From Sympetrum striolatum (taxonomy: Eukaryota > Arthropoda > Insecta > Odonata > Libellulidae): a stretch of DNA of 64,000 nt. Shown here in pieces: positions 1 to 12,100 of the stretch. A model generated the notes under the pieces. It was not told the DNA's origin and did not search any database. It saw nothing but the letters and a program-made list of their open reading frames with translations. Where the stretch lies: NCBI GenBank assembly GCA_947579665.1, contig OX388347.1, positions 26,404,562-26,468,561 of the forward strand, given 5' to 3'. The translations under genes and the position numbers were made by a program. The stretch's first letter is position 1. Each line of letters opens with the position of its first letter.

Positions 1-1874
1 GAACCAAATAACAAAAATGAGTGGTTACTAAAAATAGATAATTTGAAAAAATATTCGATTTAGCAGAAGAGGCGCTCAAAAGATATACAATTACACCAAA
101 GTCAACCGCCAGGCACCGCTGCAAAGATGAAAGTGGGAAATTTTTCCTCTCTAAAACTATGAATTCCTGGCTAAGGAAAATTAGTAAAAGCCTGTAAATT
201 CTTCTTGAAATAGGATTATATATACATGGATAAAATAAGCCAATCGCCCAACATTAAATGCGTGTCACTTCGGTAAAATATTAGTGAACAAAAATCATAT
301 AAAGTTCTGCAATCAAACTTAATCCTAAGAATCGTGAAACAAGATCGGAATAAAGAAATAATCATCATATTCCCAACTACTTTGACCTTCACTTCGTGGG
401 ATTTATTTGGTATGAAAAGAAAATGTGTATTCAAGTTTAAGCAGGGATTTATTAATAGCCGTTTGCGAAAAATAGCAAAATCATCAAGAACTTGAAATTC
501 ACGAGGAAAGTGGCAATCATAAGTTAGAAGAACCCCTTGAGACGTTCTCTTAAGTTTCCTCAAGTGCCTTTCTCTCTACTTCATCTTACAGATCACGCGG
601 GGTAACGCAAACGAATATGCGACGGTAACAATTTGCATATCTTTCTCTTTTCAAAACAGAAGCCCACCTACTGTTTTTATGTGAATAAATCGCAATTTAA
701 AGAAATGCATTCCATGAGATACATATGTGGTATGAGAATTAACTCGTTATAAATTAGAAAGATCTACAAACTTTCTCATTCACAAATTCATTTCTAGTAC
801 GTTTCCTGTGAATTTCTGTCCTACGTTCTTACGTGATGAATCATGAATCGAAAGTCGGCAGTCACGATCAGTTAAAAGCGATAAGTCAGTCTGTGACTGA
901 TTGAGGGTGCTCGAGGAAAACCAAACATTACGACAACCAAATCAACAATAAGATAAGTCTTCAGATTCTAATTAAAAATTACCTGAGGCAAGGAAATCAT
1001 TATGATGTGAATGAATAAAGCGATTTTAGCAAAGAATACCCTAAAAGTTCTACATCTTGTTCAATAAAGGTATTCCTGTAGCTGGACTTTGGCTTTTGAA
1101 ATAGGTTTAGCGTCATATTTAAAGATTGTCCGTCATAGAGTGGATCGTTTAGAATGAAAACATTCCAGGATTGGTATTGATTAAATTTTTCGGGTGGAAT
1201 GCGCTCTAGTTGAGAAGATTTAATTACTGGCAGAATTTTTTTCGAAAAATTTGGCGGTTCAGTCCTTACAGATGAAGAAAATGGTAAAAGCATTATGCCG
1301 AATAGGAAATTTACGAACAAAAAAGTTAAGTACGACGCATCCTCCTTTGCATAGTCAGGATGAATGAGACCAAATTAACAATTTTAACTAACTAACAATT
1401 ACAAATTAAAAGAGAAAACTTTCAAGTATTTATTCTCTGTAAATTATTGAACGACCGATAAAATTGTTTGCAGAGAAATTTTCTCGTCTCCTTATTGAAC
1501 CTATCCGCAGTGGATTTCTTGGAAATCGCAAAGTGTTGCCGCAAGAGGGTCGAGAGTAAATATTATGATTAGTTCCACCGAAAGAAATCTCAAACTTAAA
1601 ATCAGCTCCTCCGTCTGTTGAGTTGAGAAAGGCGATAATGCGATTTTGAGTATCCAGAGTTAAGGAAAATGGAAAGTAAATAATTTGATGAGGAATTTTA
1701 GTAAATGTGATTTCTAATTTCTTGTTGAAGATAATTCCTCTAGTTAAAGGTAACTCGAGGTAAATCGCAGAATGCTTTGAATTTCAACTAAACACATTAA
1801 TAATCTGAACATCTGATATATATTTGGATACATTGCGAAGATGTTGCTATGAATACACAATATGTAATGCAAAT
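1..1874. other. AT-rich non-coding stretch
   Basis: I see no gene, transposon protein or obvious repeat here. The open frames (the longest is about 115 codons, minus strand) have no recognisable motif and match chance expectation for AT-rich DNA. Confidence 0.6.
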
Positions 1875-2100
1875 CCGCTGTACAGTATAAAATTCACAGT
1901 CTCAGGCGTCGTTTTGTGGAAATCCATCTCGTAGAAATGAGGAAGGCTTGTACTTTTTCCACAGGTTTATTTTAAAAAACACGACCAGGTTTCAGCGAGT
2001 AATCGCCTGATGATGGCGATTACTCGCTGAAACCTGGTCGTGTTTTTTAAAATAAACCTGTGGAAAAAGTACAAGCCTTCCTCATTTCTACCGCTGTACA
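1875..2100. mobile_element. Foldback insertion, copy 1, with 10-bp target duplication
   Basis: A 206-bp insertion (1885-2090) lies between two copies of CCGCTGTACA (1875-1884 and 2091-2100). The first 46 nt form a head. Then follow a 77-nt left arm (1931-2007), a 7-nt loop (2008-2014) and a right arm (2015-2091) that is the perfect reverse complement of the left. The right arm ends where the target duplication begins. The head (GTTTTGTGGAAATCCAT) aligns at about 70% over 33 nt with the head of the insertion at 45849-46046. The two elements also share the CACGACC...GGTTTC palindrome ends and so form one family. No protein is encoded, so mobilisation must be in trans. The centre has a hammerhead-like core, described in the findings. 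A Penelope-like relationship is an inference; a generic MITE is the alternative, but a variable 10-12-bp duplication and the asymmetric head fit retrotransposition better. Confidence 0.8.
1931..2091. repeat. Perfect 77-bp inverted repeat (foldback arms)
   Basis: Arms 1931-2007 and 2015-2091 are perfectly complementary around the loop TGATGAT (2008-2014). The absence of any mismatch in 77 bp suggests recent origin or gene conversion between the arms. Confidence 0.97.
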
Positions 2101-3019
2101 ATGGTTGGTAAACATCGATAATTTTCCTCTATGCCCTATCTTAACACTCTACCCGAATGAACGGAATTTTCTTCATTTATTTTTGGCACCAAAAAAATTT
2201 ATTTTATTTCCATTGCTCTCAGTTCTACTCACAGTTGTGATAACATAAAAGCTACCGAGGTAAAAGTGACACTAATTGTAATTAGTATTCATTTTCGTCT
2301 CTACTTGTTGAAGGCTTTCTTACGTGAAAGTTCCAGCTGATAATAGTATGACTCAAAGAGACAGAAAAAGCTTAGACATAAAAAAATAAACCTGCCTCGC
2401 CCCTCATTTAGCCCAGTCGCAACATACCATATTGAAGGATACTCCTAGCGGCAGGAAGATTCAACCGACTCCAGGAAAATGCATATACAGTGCAGCAATT
2501 CTTGCATCACTGACTCAAATTTGTGCCATATTTTTATTTTGGAGATTTACAACTCAAACTACAGTACAAAATTACAACTAGTGCGTGCGTGTGTGTTATT
2601 TGTGGTGCGTCGATATCTAAGGTCATTTAGCACCATTTGCTGGTTTAGATAATTAGCTCATGCCTCTAGAGAACTATACAATGTGGCTGAAATTTGAGCT
2701 CCATTAAGACGCTAGATTTCTTGTTTTAAATACTTTCATAAAGTATTTTTAAGGGCCCTGTTTTTCTTACGTAGTGTAGTACTCTAGGTATGGAGTCATC
2801 ATCGTCTCCAAGCACTGCAGCTAAGTCCCCTCCTATCCCCAACGAGCTTCGGATCGTATGATATCTCAATTCAGTAGTATATGTTTAATAGTAATTATGC
2901 AATCGTACTCTTCGCAGTGGAGGGATATTTTCTCTTCCAAGAATAGGTGGGAGTGTGTTAGAACGCTGTGCCTTATCCTTAGTATAGTGATCACCACCTC
3001 CTCTCCTCGTCTTACAAAG
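2101..3019. other. AT-rich non-coding stretch
   Basis: No gene is recognisable. A short G+C-richer patch near 2800-2850 has no coding or splice context that I can support. Confidence 0.5.
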
Positions 3020-3276
3020 GGAACACTCCGCACTCAAAAAACCACTTTTCTATTTTTGTCCAGCATTTTTAGATTCTAGCCCACTGAGCGGCGCTATGTG
3101 TAAATGCTAACTAAAAGGTGAAAAATTCTTGGAAGGTAAGAAGATGAAATTTAATTCCAAAAAGATGAGTTATCGGTAAAACAATTATGGTAATGCGCGT
3201 GCATGGCGTGGTTACTTAACTCAGATTTTCAGTTGCTAATTTTTCATAAACAATGCCCATTGAGTTAAACGGTCGG
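3020..3276 (+). repeat. Dispersed repeat family R1, copy 1
   Basis: This segment aligns along its length with the reverse complement of 15729-16027. Shared blocks, in order, are CCACTTTT, the GTCCAGC/GGACAGC region, GATTC-AGCCCACTG, AAATGCTAA, GGAAGGTA-AAGATGAAATTT, GTG-ATGG-GTGGTT, TTCAGTTGCTA and CATTGAGTTAAACGG. It encodes nothing recognisable. It may be the 3' untranslated region of a retroelement, since a LINE-type 3' end follows within 60 bp, but the second copy lacks that end. Confidence 0.85.
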
Positions 3277-3319
3277 ACACGTATCCACTAGTTTGTAATT
3301 AATATCAGTTATCCTTAAT

Positions 3320-3400
3320 GGTTAAGTGTAAGAGAGGTCCTAATATGGACCTAACCTCGCCGAATAAAGAGTTTTTATTATTATTATATTATTTTTAAGC
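3320..3400 (+). mobile_element. LINE 3' end with hairpin and ATT microsatellite
   Basis: A hairpin, GGTCC (3336-3340) pairing with GGACC (3347-3351), is followed by CTCGCCGAATAAA and an impure TTA/ATT run to about 3395. The same order (hairpin, CGCCGAATAAA, TTA run) occurs on the minus strand at 41591-41649. This layout is typical of the 3' ends of truncated LINEs whose tails are short tandem repeats rather than poly(A). No reverse-transcriptase coding sequence is attached, so the copy is 5'-truncated. Confidence 0.65.
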
Positions 3401-5884
3401 AAAAATTGTGCCCTGAAAGTTTCTTTCGAATCCGTTTACCACAAACCTAGTGTTCCCCCTGTTAGATAGATTCGAGAAACTTCCACGGAGAGTAGTAACA
3501 TTGAAGAAGAAACCGCGGTCGCTTTTAAATTGACACCGATTACCCCTACAAATGTTCCTGTCACGTTAGAAATCCTTACATCGCACGATCGTTTCATTCT
3601 GGGAACGCAGAGAAGATAGTGAAGTCACCGTGAATCTTACAATTATTTATCCTGCGATCGAGCATTACTTCCCTTATAGAGCCATTGTGCATACGTCACC
3701 CATTCTCGTATTACCGTCGTGTCGGCGTTATCAACATTTTTTAAAAGGGGGATTTTCAGCTACACCGTAATAAAAGACTGAAATTTTTCACTTTCTACGT
3801 TGGGGGAACTAAGGTCATTCATGGCGAATTGATAGTTAGTGTTTAAGAAAGAGTAATATGTGTATAGTTTTCAAGAATAGAGTGGCCATGATTCCTCTGG
3901 AACGAGACTTCTGAAATTTATCAACGCCACCACCGCGAAGAACATGGAAAGGGAAGAAACTCGAAGAATGACGGTGACGAGGAAATAAAGTGATTTTACT
4001 AAACGTCGGTGAAAAATCATTCTCTCATTAACCTTTAAATACGGTAATTACTTAGATATTCATGACTAATTACTTCACTTCTTAGTAATGAAAATATTAT
4101 TCTTTGCTTCCAAAAATATCATTTACGAACACGCCTCAGAAAAATCTTGAGATTTTTTTTGATACGGACGTTAGGTATTCACATTTTATATTTGTTGCTT
4201 ATATATATAGCCATTATGGTACGGGAAGTTTGTCAACAGGGGTTTATTATATATGTACGTTACTGACGTTAAGCTAAAACAAAGCCTTTCTTTGAGCAAG
4301 GCTGTGCCTAACTCCAAAGATACTGACACTGATGTGTTATTTGATCGTAAAGCCCAATATACAGCTTGAATCAGTCTATTTCGCTGAATTTCTTTAAACT
4401 TTAAGTTTTAACACAGATAAGTATTTTAACGTAGTGTAGATTTAACTCGTTTCGTGAAAGATGATATTAAAATTTGAACTGAATACGAGTAAATTTTGAT
4501 AAAATACTCTAAGTTAAACTTATCTTGAGGATTTTGAGTCAAGAATACTAAATGTAGGCTGAGCCCATTTACACCACACAAATAGCTGAATATTACAATA
4601 AGTTTTCGATAAAGGGATTCATTATTGAGAATTGTTAAGAAAATAACAGTTACCATCGAATAAGATATCGTAATTTCTATCGATTATTGTAGATAATTTA
4701 TTTCACCTCAAATGATTTTTTCCTTGGTAAACTTGTACACATGTACTTGTACCTACGCAAATCACACTCTCTGTGCTTTCCTATCAAAGATAACGTAATG
4801 TCTTTATAACTTATACCCCGAAGGATTCTCTGGTATCTTTTGAACTAGATAACTCCAGTTTTTTCGTGAACAGACCTAAATCTTGAAAAGTTTTTGGTAT
4901 TTTGTCTCTCTCTCCGAATCATAGTAACTTCTAGACTCTTTTGTAGAGCTAATAAGATCATAATACACCTTGGGGCCGTTTTGCTTTCATGAAATTTTGC
5001 AAACATGTAGTACATACTTAACTTAGATTTAGGTAAAGAAGACACCCACTCTGCATTTGTTCTTCACCCAACCGTTAAATAATCTATTTATCCTCATTTT
5101 ATCACACATCATTTGTGCTGGCACAGCCGAAGAATAAATGTAGTTTCCAGATATGCCTGAAATGATCCATTTTATGAAGAAGTTATGCAATCCTTATAAT
5201 TGAATTCAAAGTCACTGATATTCCATTAGCCTCAAGAGGGAAATCGTGTACTTACTGGACACGCGCTATTTCGCCCCATTTTTACCGCACCAGCAATGGA
5301 GCATAATTGAAATACTTCTTCCGTTTTGCGCTTTACTTAGCTCGAACGGGGGAAAATTCGACCTTGGCATCTCTAACACTTCTTAACCCATTGAGCATCG
5401 AAGTATTGAAAGAAACCTTGGTAAACTCAGATACTTAATTAGTAAATAGAGAGTAATGAACGACGAAACGCTGAAATTATATTGTCCTTTTAAAAGAAAT
5501 TTAATTTTCATTCACTACTCTTAAAAAAAATATAATTAATTTGCATTTGCTTTAGTAGCTAATTCTTAATTAGTTGTAATTAATATATCTCGAAATTATT
5601 GTTTAAATGGAAAATCACAGGGCCTTTATTGAGTTAACCAGATAAAAGAAAGACTGTGTGCTGTTTGGCGTAGATAATTCACAGCTTCTAGAAAGAAATC
5701 GTTCTTATAGACGAGATTATCCTAATGAACACCATGAAAATATTATGTTAGATTTATGTGATTTATAAAGTATCAAAAGTGATGAGTTTTAGGACGAAAT
5801 TTCTATTATTATATAAGTATTTTTTCTGATGAACAACTGTTGCCCTTTATCAGTGAAGTCTGCAAAGCACTGCTGAACTAATTG
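3401..5884. other. AT-rich non-coding stretch
   Basis: No gene, transposon protein or strong repeat was recognised in this stretch. Confidence 0.5.
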
Positions 5885-6022
5885 TCACCAAGGCAACAGC
5901 AACAACGAACACACACATTCATTCCCTGATCCGTAAAGTCCAATCCGATTCGAACCTGGAACCTTGGGATAGGAGCGATAGCGGAGGTGGAATGCCATCC
6001 ACTCGGCCACCGAGGCCGGTAT
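5885..6022 (-). mobile_element. tRNA-derived SINE (class with GGTGGCCGAGTGG head)
   Basis: Read on the minus strand, an A box (GGTGGCCGAGTGG, about 5999-6011) and a B box (AGGTTCGAATC, about 5946-5957) sit at tRNA-like spacing. This matches a Leu/Ser-type tRNA head with a long variable region. The 7-nt acceptor ends do not pair, so it is not an intact tRNA gene. The B box is followed by an unrelated 3' body ending in a GT/GTTGCT-rich tail. It belongs to a different SINE family from the copies at 28.9, 34.6, 55.1 and 56.6 kb. Confidence 0.7.
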
Positions 6023-6069
6023 GATAGCAATTTGATGACAACTAAAAGGTAAACAGAAACACGGCTGTT

Positions 6070-6171
6070 TTTTTAACATGAGTTAAAAGACCTCCAAATA
6101 GCCGTTGTTCGATTCAACTAATTAGACCAAACAACGGCTATTTGGAGCTCTTTTAACTCTTAATGTTAAAG
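6070..6171. repeat. Palindromic foldback next to the SINE
   Basis: Arms 6080-6109 and 6130-6159 (30 nt, one mismatch) flank a 20-nt loop. The pairing resumes after a 3-nt bulge to about 6071 and 6170. No target duplication or protein was identified. It may be a small MITE or a foldback formed at the 5' flank of the neighbouring minus-strand SINE. Confidence 0.85.
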
Positions 6172-9100
6172 CAATATGATGCTAAAATGGAAATACTGTA
6201 ACATTTAGAGCTCTTACAGAAATAATGTATTTTTATACTAATCGAAACAACTATGAGGATTAGTGAACTGTGAAAAAATTAGAACTTGGTGTAAATCAAG
6301 AAAGCTTTTATCAGCAAAATATACATAATTTTGATACCTTAAATATCTTGCAACGCAAACACTTGCGTCAGGTGAAAACGTGTTTAGATGAGCTACATAC
6401 ATTTTCATTAGGTTTGAGTCAACAGAATGATAGATTTTAATGCATTACAATTATGTCCTGTTTTCGTACTAAACCTCGAAATATGAAATTTTCACTGATA
6501 AAATTTCATTCGGGTCATACAGCGACTACTTTATGGTTACAGGAGCGCCAAAACCGTTGCGTGATTGATATGATCTACGGAATTGCCCCTTATTTTACTC
6601 AAAACAAAACATAAAAAGAAAACAGGCGGCAACAGCTCCACGATGACTTAACAATGTCATTACAAAGAGAGACTGCTTCATCATTTCTAACGTCCTTTTT
6701 ACGACTACCCAAAAAAGATGGATATTTCTGGATCAAAGCGATTAGCATGAATGGGAGTTCAAAAGGAGGAATATTTCGCCAAAACGCCAGATCACCTGAA
6801 TCTGCTCAATTAATTTCTTCGGGGTTCTTATTAATAATATATGTATATAATAATAATATGTCTATTAGAACAGGATGGTAAAAATTTTCTATAAAATGTA
6901 CATGGTTTTTATATAATAAGGAGTAAATAGTTTTGAAATAAAATTCAGCATAAGTAAATATATATATTTTTCCAATTTTCAATGGATTATCTACAACTCG
7001 GAAACTCCTTCTGCTAAACATTTCTGCGAATTTTTCCGAACAAAAAACTTTACCAAAAATAGAACTCAGCTAAATTGTCTTGGAAAATATATTTTCTCTA
7101 GAATGAGTAGAATGAAATTAGTACTGAATCTTTTCAGCATTAACTGCGTAATTAAAATTATCTTAGGACTGTGTATGTACTATGAAAAAATACTATGGTG
7201 ATTATATGCCAATATGAAACATCAAGATGTATTATAATATGTAATGTCTTAATCAAATGATGAGTTAATTCAAATTAAATAATGAATAGCTCGAATACAA
7301 AAAGTAAAATTTCATTTACTCGATAACAAAGCTGGAAAAGATAGAAACAGTAAGGTATCTTGCCTAAATGACACAGCCTAGATATCAACACAAAAGCAAA
7401 TATAGTTTAGCAGGAGCAAATAGAATAATATATGATTAATAATAATTATTACTGCTTAGTATTAGAATTAGATTAGCAATTCTATCGACCATATTACAGC
7501 AAGAAAAGAAATCGCTTCTTTACCTACTTACAATTAGTTTACATTAAATTTTCGACATTCAGATTCAAATTGTATTCTACCCAGAAAGTCATCCTTTTAA
7601 AAAGCGTAACTATGCGTGAAAAAATATAATTAGAACCCTTATTGTTTCCCCTTAAATAAAAACACAGAGTATCCAAAATTTACAGATAAGATAAAAACAG
7701 AAGAAGGCACTCGGTGTAATTTACTCATGGAGCATGTACGTCAGCGGAATTATTTTATTTGAACATAGAAGCCCAAGCTTTTTCCAAGCGTTATTACAGT
7801 CGAGAGGCTGACGCTTGCTTTTATATACTCCACAATCTCCGTTAATTTGAAAAGAGAGCGTCGAATGAGTAATTGTGTTATTTAGGGTAATTGCAAAAAT
7901 GACGCAATCTCGCAAACGACTAAATAATCTATACCGGTCACGTGCAGTAATATCCTGATGAAGTTAATAGGATTAGAGATCGGAAGATGGGAAGGAATTG
8001 TCGAAAGGGTTTTAATTCTACCTAATGGGTCACATTGCCTTCCTAACGCTCAATGCCAAAATATCATTCATGAAATCTGTAAGGATGGACGGATCGAGTT
8101 AATTAGCGCAGAAAAGAGAACAGCCGATGTCCCAGACGAGCTCGTTAGCGAGCCATTTATCCTATGCGTGAGCAATTCGTCGCACTATACGGGTGGAATT
8201 CCATGACGCAATCAAGCAATATATGAAAGCACCTTCGTGCGGACTTGTGGGTCGAAAAATTTGCGAGTTTAATAACCCAAAAAATGGACGGAAACATTAA
8301 TTGGAAAATGTTGTTGCTCTGCACTCGCATGGATATACGTGACCTAGATATGAAATTTGTATGACACGATGAAAAAAATCTTCTCAATTTTCCAGGAATT
8401 CTCTTTAGGAAATATCACGAGATTTGACATTTACAAAATTTCATTTTCATTGTATGTGTCGATGATGCGAGTGAAGACAGCAAAACAGCCCTGGTGTATT
8501 GAGTTTGAAATCAAATAGTTATTGGCAGGTAAAAAGGTAGTGGGAGAGAGTAAGATAGAAGATTATAAAATCAGAAAACCTATCAGCATATGTAGCACAC
8601 ATTAAAACTAAAGTATAGGATTCTGGGTAGTAGCCAACGTTACATAATAAATGAAGAAATATTTATTACTTAATAAATTGAAATGTTTTAAAAATAACTA
8701 ATTAAAATGAATGATAAATGTATTTTATTACGTAACAAAAGCCGTTATAAATTTAAATCCGCTATAATATTATTGTTATTGTAATTTTAACAATTTTATT
8801 GTTTAAAGTTAAATAATTCAGCAAATCATGTCATTGAATATTAAACTTTAAACAATGTTATTGTTTAAACTTTTGAGCGGAGTGCGAACATTATGTTCGA
8901 TCCTATTTACATTTAAGATGCAAGAATAACTAATAAATAGGCGAAAAAGAGGGAATCATTTTTAAATGTACATTTTTAATCACTAAAGTCAACGTATTGT
9001 ACGGAAATTATAAAGCATTTCGCTGGATTCGCACATCATTGCTTACTAACCAGTAGATCTAAACCCGAACAAGAAGGTGGATAAATTTGGAAATATAATA

Positions 9101-12100
9101 CGTTACAAAGATACAGAAAAATTATTAACACACCAATAATGAATATTAGGAAACAAGCGTTTACTCATTTCCATGAAGATTTATAGAGATGTATTAATCA
9201 TCCACTTGATTATTTTAATTAACAAATAATTTTCTCAGTTGCCCACTCTGAAACAATTTAAAGGAGGATCTCATTCCGAGGATATCCCCGATGATAGAAT
9301 TTCGCAACGGGCGAAATCAACGCAGGTCGTCGCGTGGGTTACGACATCCACCTTCTCCAGTGACCATCCGTGCGTAATTTACGAGTGACCTTCGCCTATC
9401 GTGCCACCTCCAGCGCTGAGTGTTTAGGAAATAGACACGCGATGTGTGAGACACACGTGTCTGAGAGAAAGGACATCGCCTCGTCCAATAATAGACGAGA
9501 TAAGGCAGACGGTGACCAGGAGAGACACGCAATTATACGGACTCTCGGCGATGGGTATCGTATCGGGCACCTGTGAGAAGATGGAGACGTCGAAAGATTG
9601 ACGACGTGGCGGAGAGTTTTAACGTTTCGTTTCCTTAAGATCTCCGTTTAAAAATAATTGTAAGATAAAATCGTCCGCCCGTGGAGAAAGAGGGAAGATT
9701 CGCAAGAGGGGAGGAATAAAAAGTGGCGGGTCTTGCCTTCCGAGGGGAGAATGTCTCAATGGGTAAGCACCCTTGAAATATGAGGTCGTAAATATACGGG
9801 TGAAACTGAATGGAAGGAGTACTTGCTGACTTTTTAATGGTCGTGTATGACAGAGTTCAATTTAGTGTGACCAGTGTAACAGAGAATCCTTTGAGAGTGG
9901 AGAAGATTACATTGCTGTGACATGAAATGGGACATTAGTTCCTCCAAGCAGTTCAATCATTTTTACATTTTGATGGTGTTTCCACTGAGCTTCGCATAGT
10001 TGGATAATGTCTAAAAACTCAAATCACTAAGCAAAAAACCATTGCTTAAATAAAAATCAGAGTATTTATCAGTTGTGAGCGATTTAACAAAAGAGAAAAG
10101 GTTAAAAATTACCAATACCCGCCTATTTATAAAGCACATAATACGAAATATTAACAGCACAAGGATAGATGACTAATATACTCTAAGCAATAAAATTAGA
10201 TTAAACTTTTACGATATTATTAGTTGATCATAAAGAACAGAATGTATAAAAAACACTTAAGAATTCGGAAAGAAAGCCATTTCATGGAATTCACATATGA
10301 CATAAACTTGATTCCACCTTTATGCAAGAGGAGTATTTGCCAGCATTTCATACAAATTAACATGCAAATATAATTCTACTTATATAAAATTATAAGCAAT
10401 GCAATGAAACGGCTATTCCGTAGTTGCCTGCATTTATTGGCAATTAAATGTAGGCATTTATCCATTCCTCAACTAAGTAAATTGGTAGGCGCCTGGTATT
10501 CATGCAACCTGCAATGATGCTTAGCATGACAGGTCACAGATACTAAATTATTCAAGGGGATTAGGTGATTGGGTGTCATACAACTCAATGCTATATTTTA
10601 GAGGTCGAAACAGTCACGAGACTCACAGCATTGCAAATATATGGCCTCCTTCAAGAAATAATTCAAAGCCTCCACATTTATGAATGTAATTGCTTTGCTT
10701 CGACACGAAAAGATGACGGAAGTGGCAAAGTTAATGTTTAATACATCATTTGTCACCTGTCTACAGTCTGTATGAAGACCAACCTATAAACTAATTCTTC
10801 GGATTTATACCTCTGAAAATAGAGCAGTGCTACCGGTATTACGTCTAAGTTGGCATATATATGAAAACTAAACACCTTTTTCTGTAACTTTAGTTAGTAC
10901 TACTACTCTTGGTCATAAATTTAGATAATTTAGAAAATACATTGTATAGATCTTTCACCGGTTTGTAAATATAAATTATTTACTTCAATGTTTAGTAAAT
11001 CGTATCCACTAAATAAAAATCAAGGAATTCAGAATTATACAATGAACTTTCACAAATGGAAGCAATATCGAGGGCTCTTTAGTGATCCACCAGTGTTTAA
11101 TAGCACCATCGTAGATTCGGTTTCCAAGGTGTATGGAAATGTTATCAAACTGAAAAATTATACGAAATTGAAAAAAAAATGTTTTTAAACATAAAAACAA
11201 ACTCAAATTCTCCAAAATATATTTATTTTCTGATATGTAACTTTTTTTGTAAACTAGAAGGCTTAACAGATACTTATGGATATATTATACAGCCACTACG
11301 CGAAGAACTATTGAAAGGTTTTAATCAACAGTAGCAAAAATATACTCTTCATTTACTTTTGAGTTGTAATTTAACTAAAAACAACCTTTTTCATCTCATC
11401 TTGTAGAACTTTTACAACAAGTTTCTATTGATTAAAATACTGTAATACCTTGCTAATGATTCAATGAAACGTTACTTTATTTACTCGTTGTAATTAAAAT
11501 TTCTTATTTACATGGAAAATATCCTCCACAGTATCGATTTAAAAAAATGATTTAATCCTCAAGCCCATGATCTATGTTTCCTCTACAACGACATCATATG
11601 ACGGATAGATCAAAGAGATCTGTGAAAAGGTCTCTCAGATATGCAAGATTCTTACATCAAAGGAAGCTCGTGGATTTGAAAGAGGATTGGAAGATTTCAT
11701 TGGAAAGGGACAGGAGGCGACACAGGGAAGCATTACTGACAGAAAAGGCATCGGAGAAAAGTTAATCTAATACCAAAGGAAACAGTGAAATATCACGATC
11801 ACTATTCACAACAATCACTTTTTGCGTTACATAAGCCTTGGACTTACATCATCGCAATTTTTCATGATTCAGTGCTGGACCAAATCCAAGAAAGCTTTTA
11901 TGAAGACGTAGTTTAAACGCTTTGGTTTAAAAATAATCCGGATTTTATAAATTTAATGTGACCTTCGGATTTTCTTTCAGAATTGAGTTAAAACTTAATG
12001 GTAGATTTATTTTTAAAGCTAAAATACAATTTATGCACACTTACTCGAGTCCAATAATTCTGTTTTTCAATTAGTCCGATTACTGATAACTGAAGCAGCG

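Noticed and set aside
5929..6013. Leu/Ser-like tRNA gene
   Set aside because: The A and B boxes are good, but the acceptor strands do not pair and a SINE-like body follows. It was called a SINE instead.
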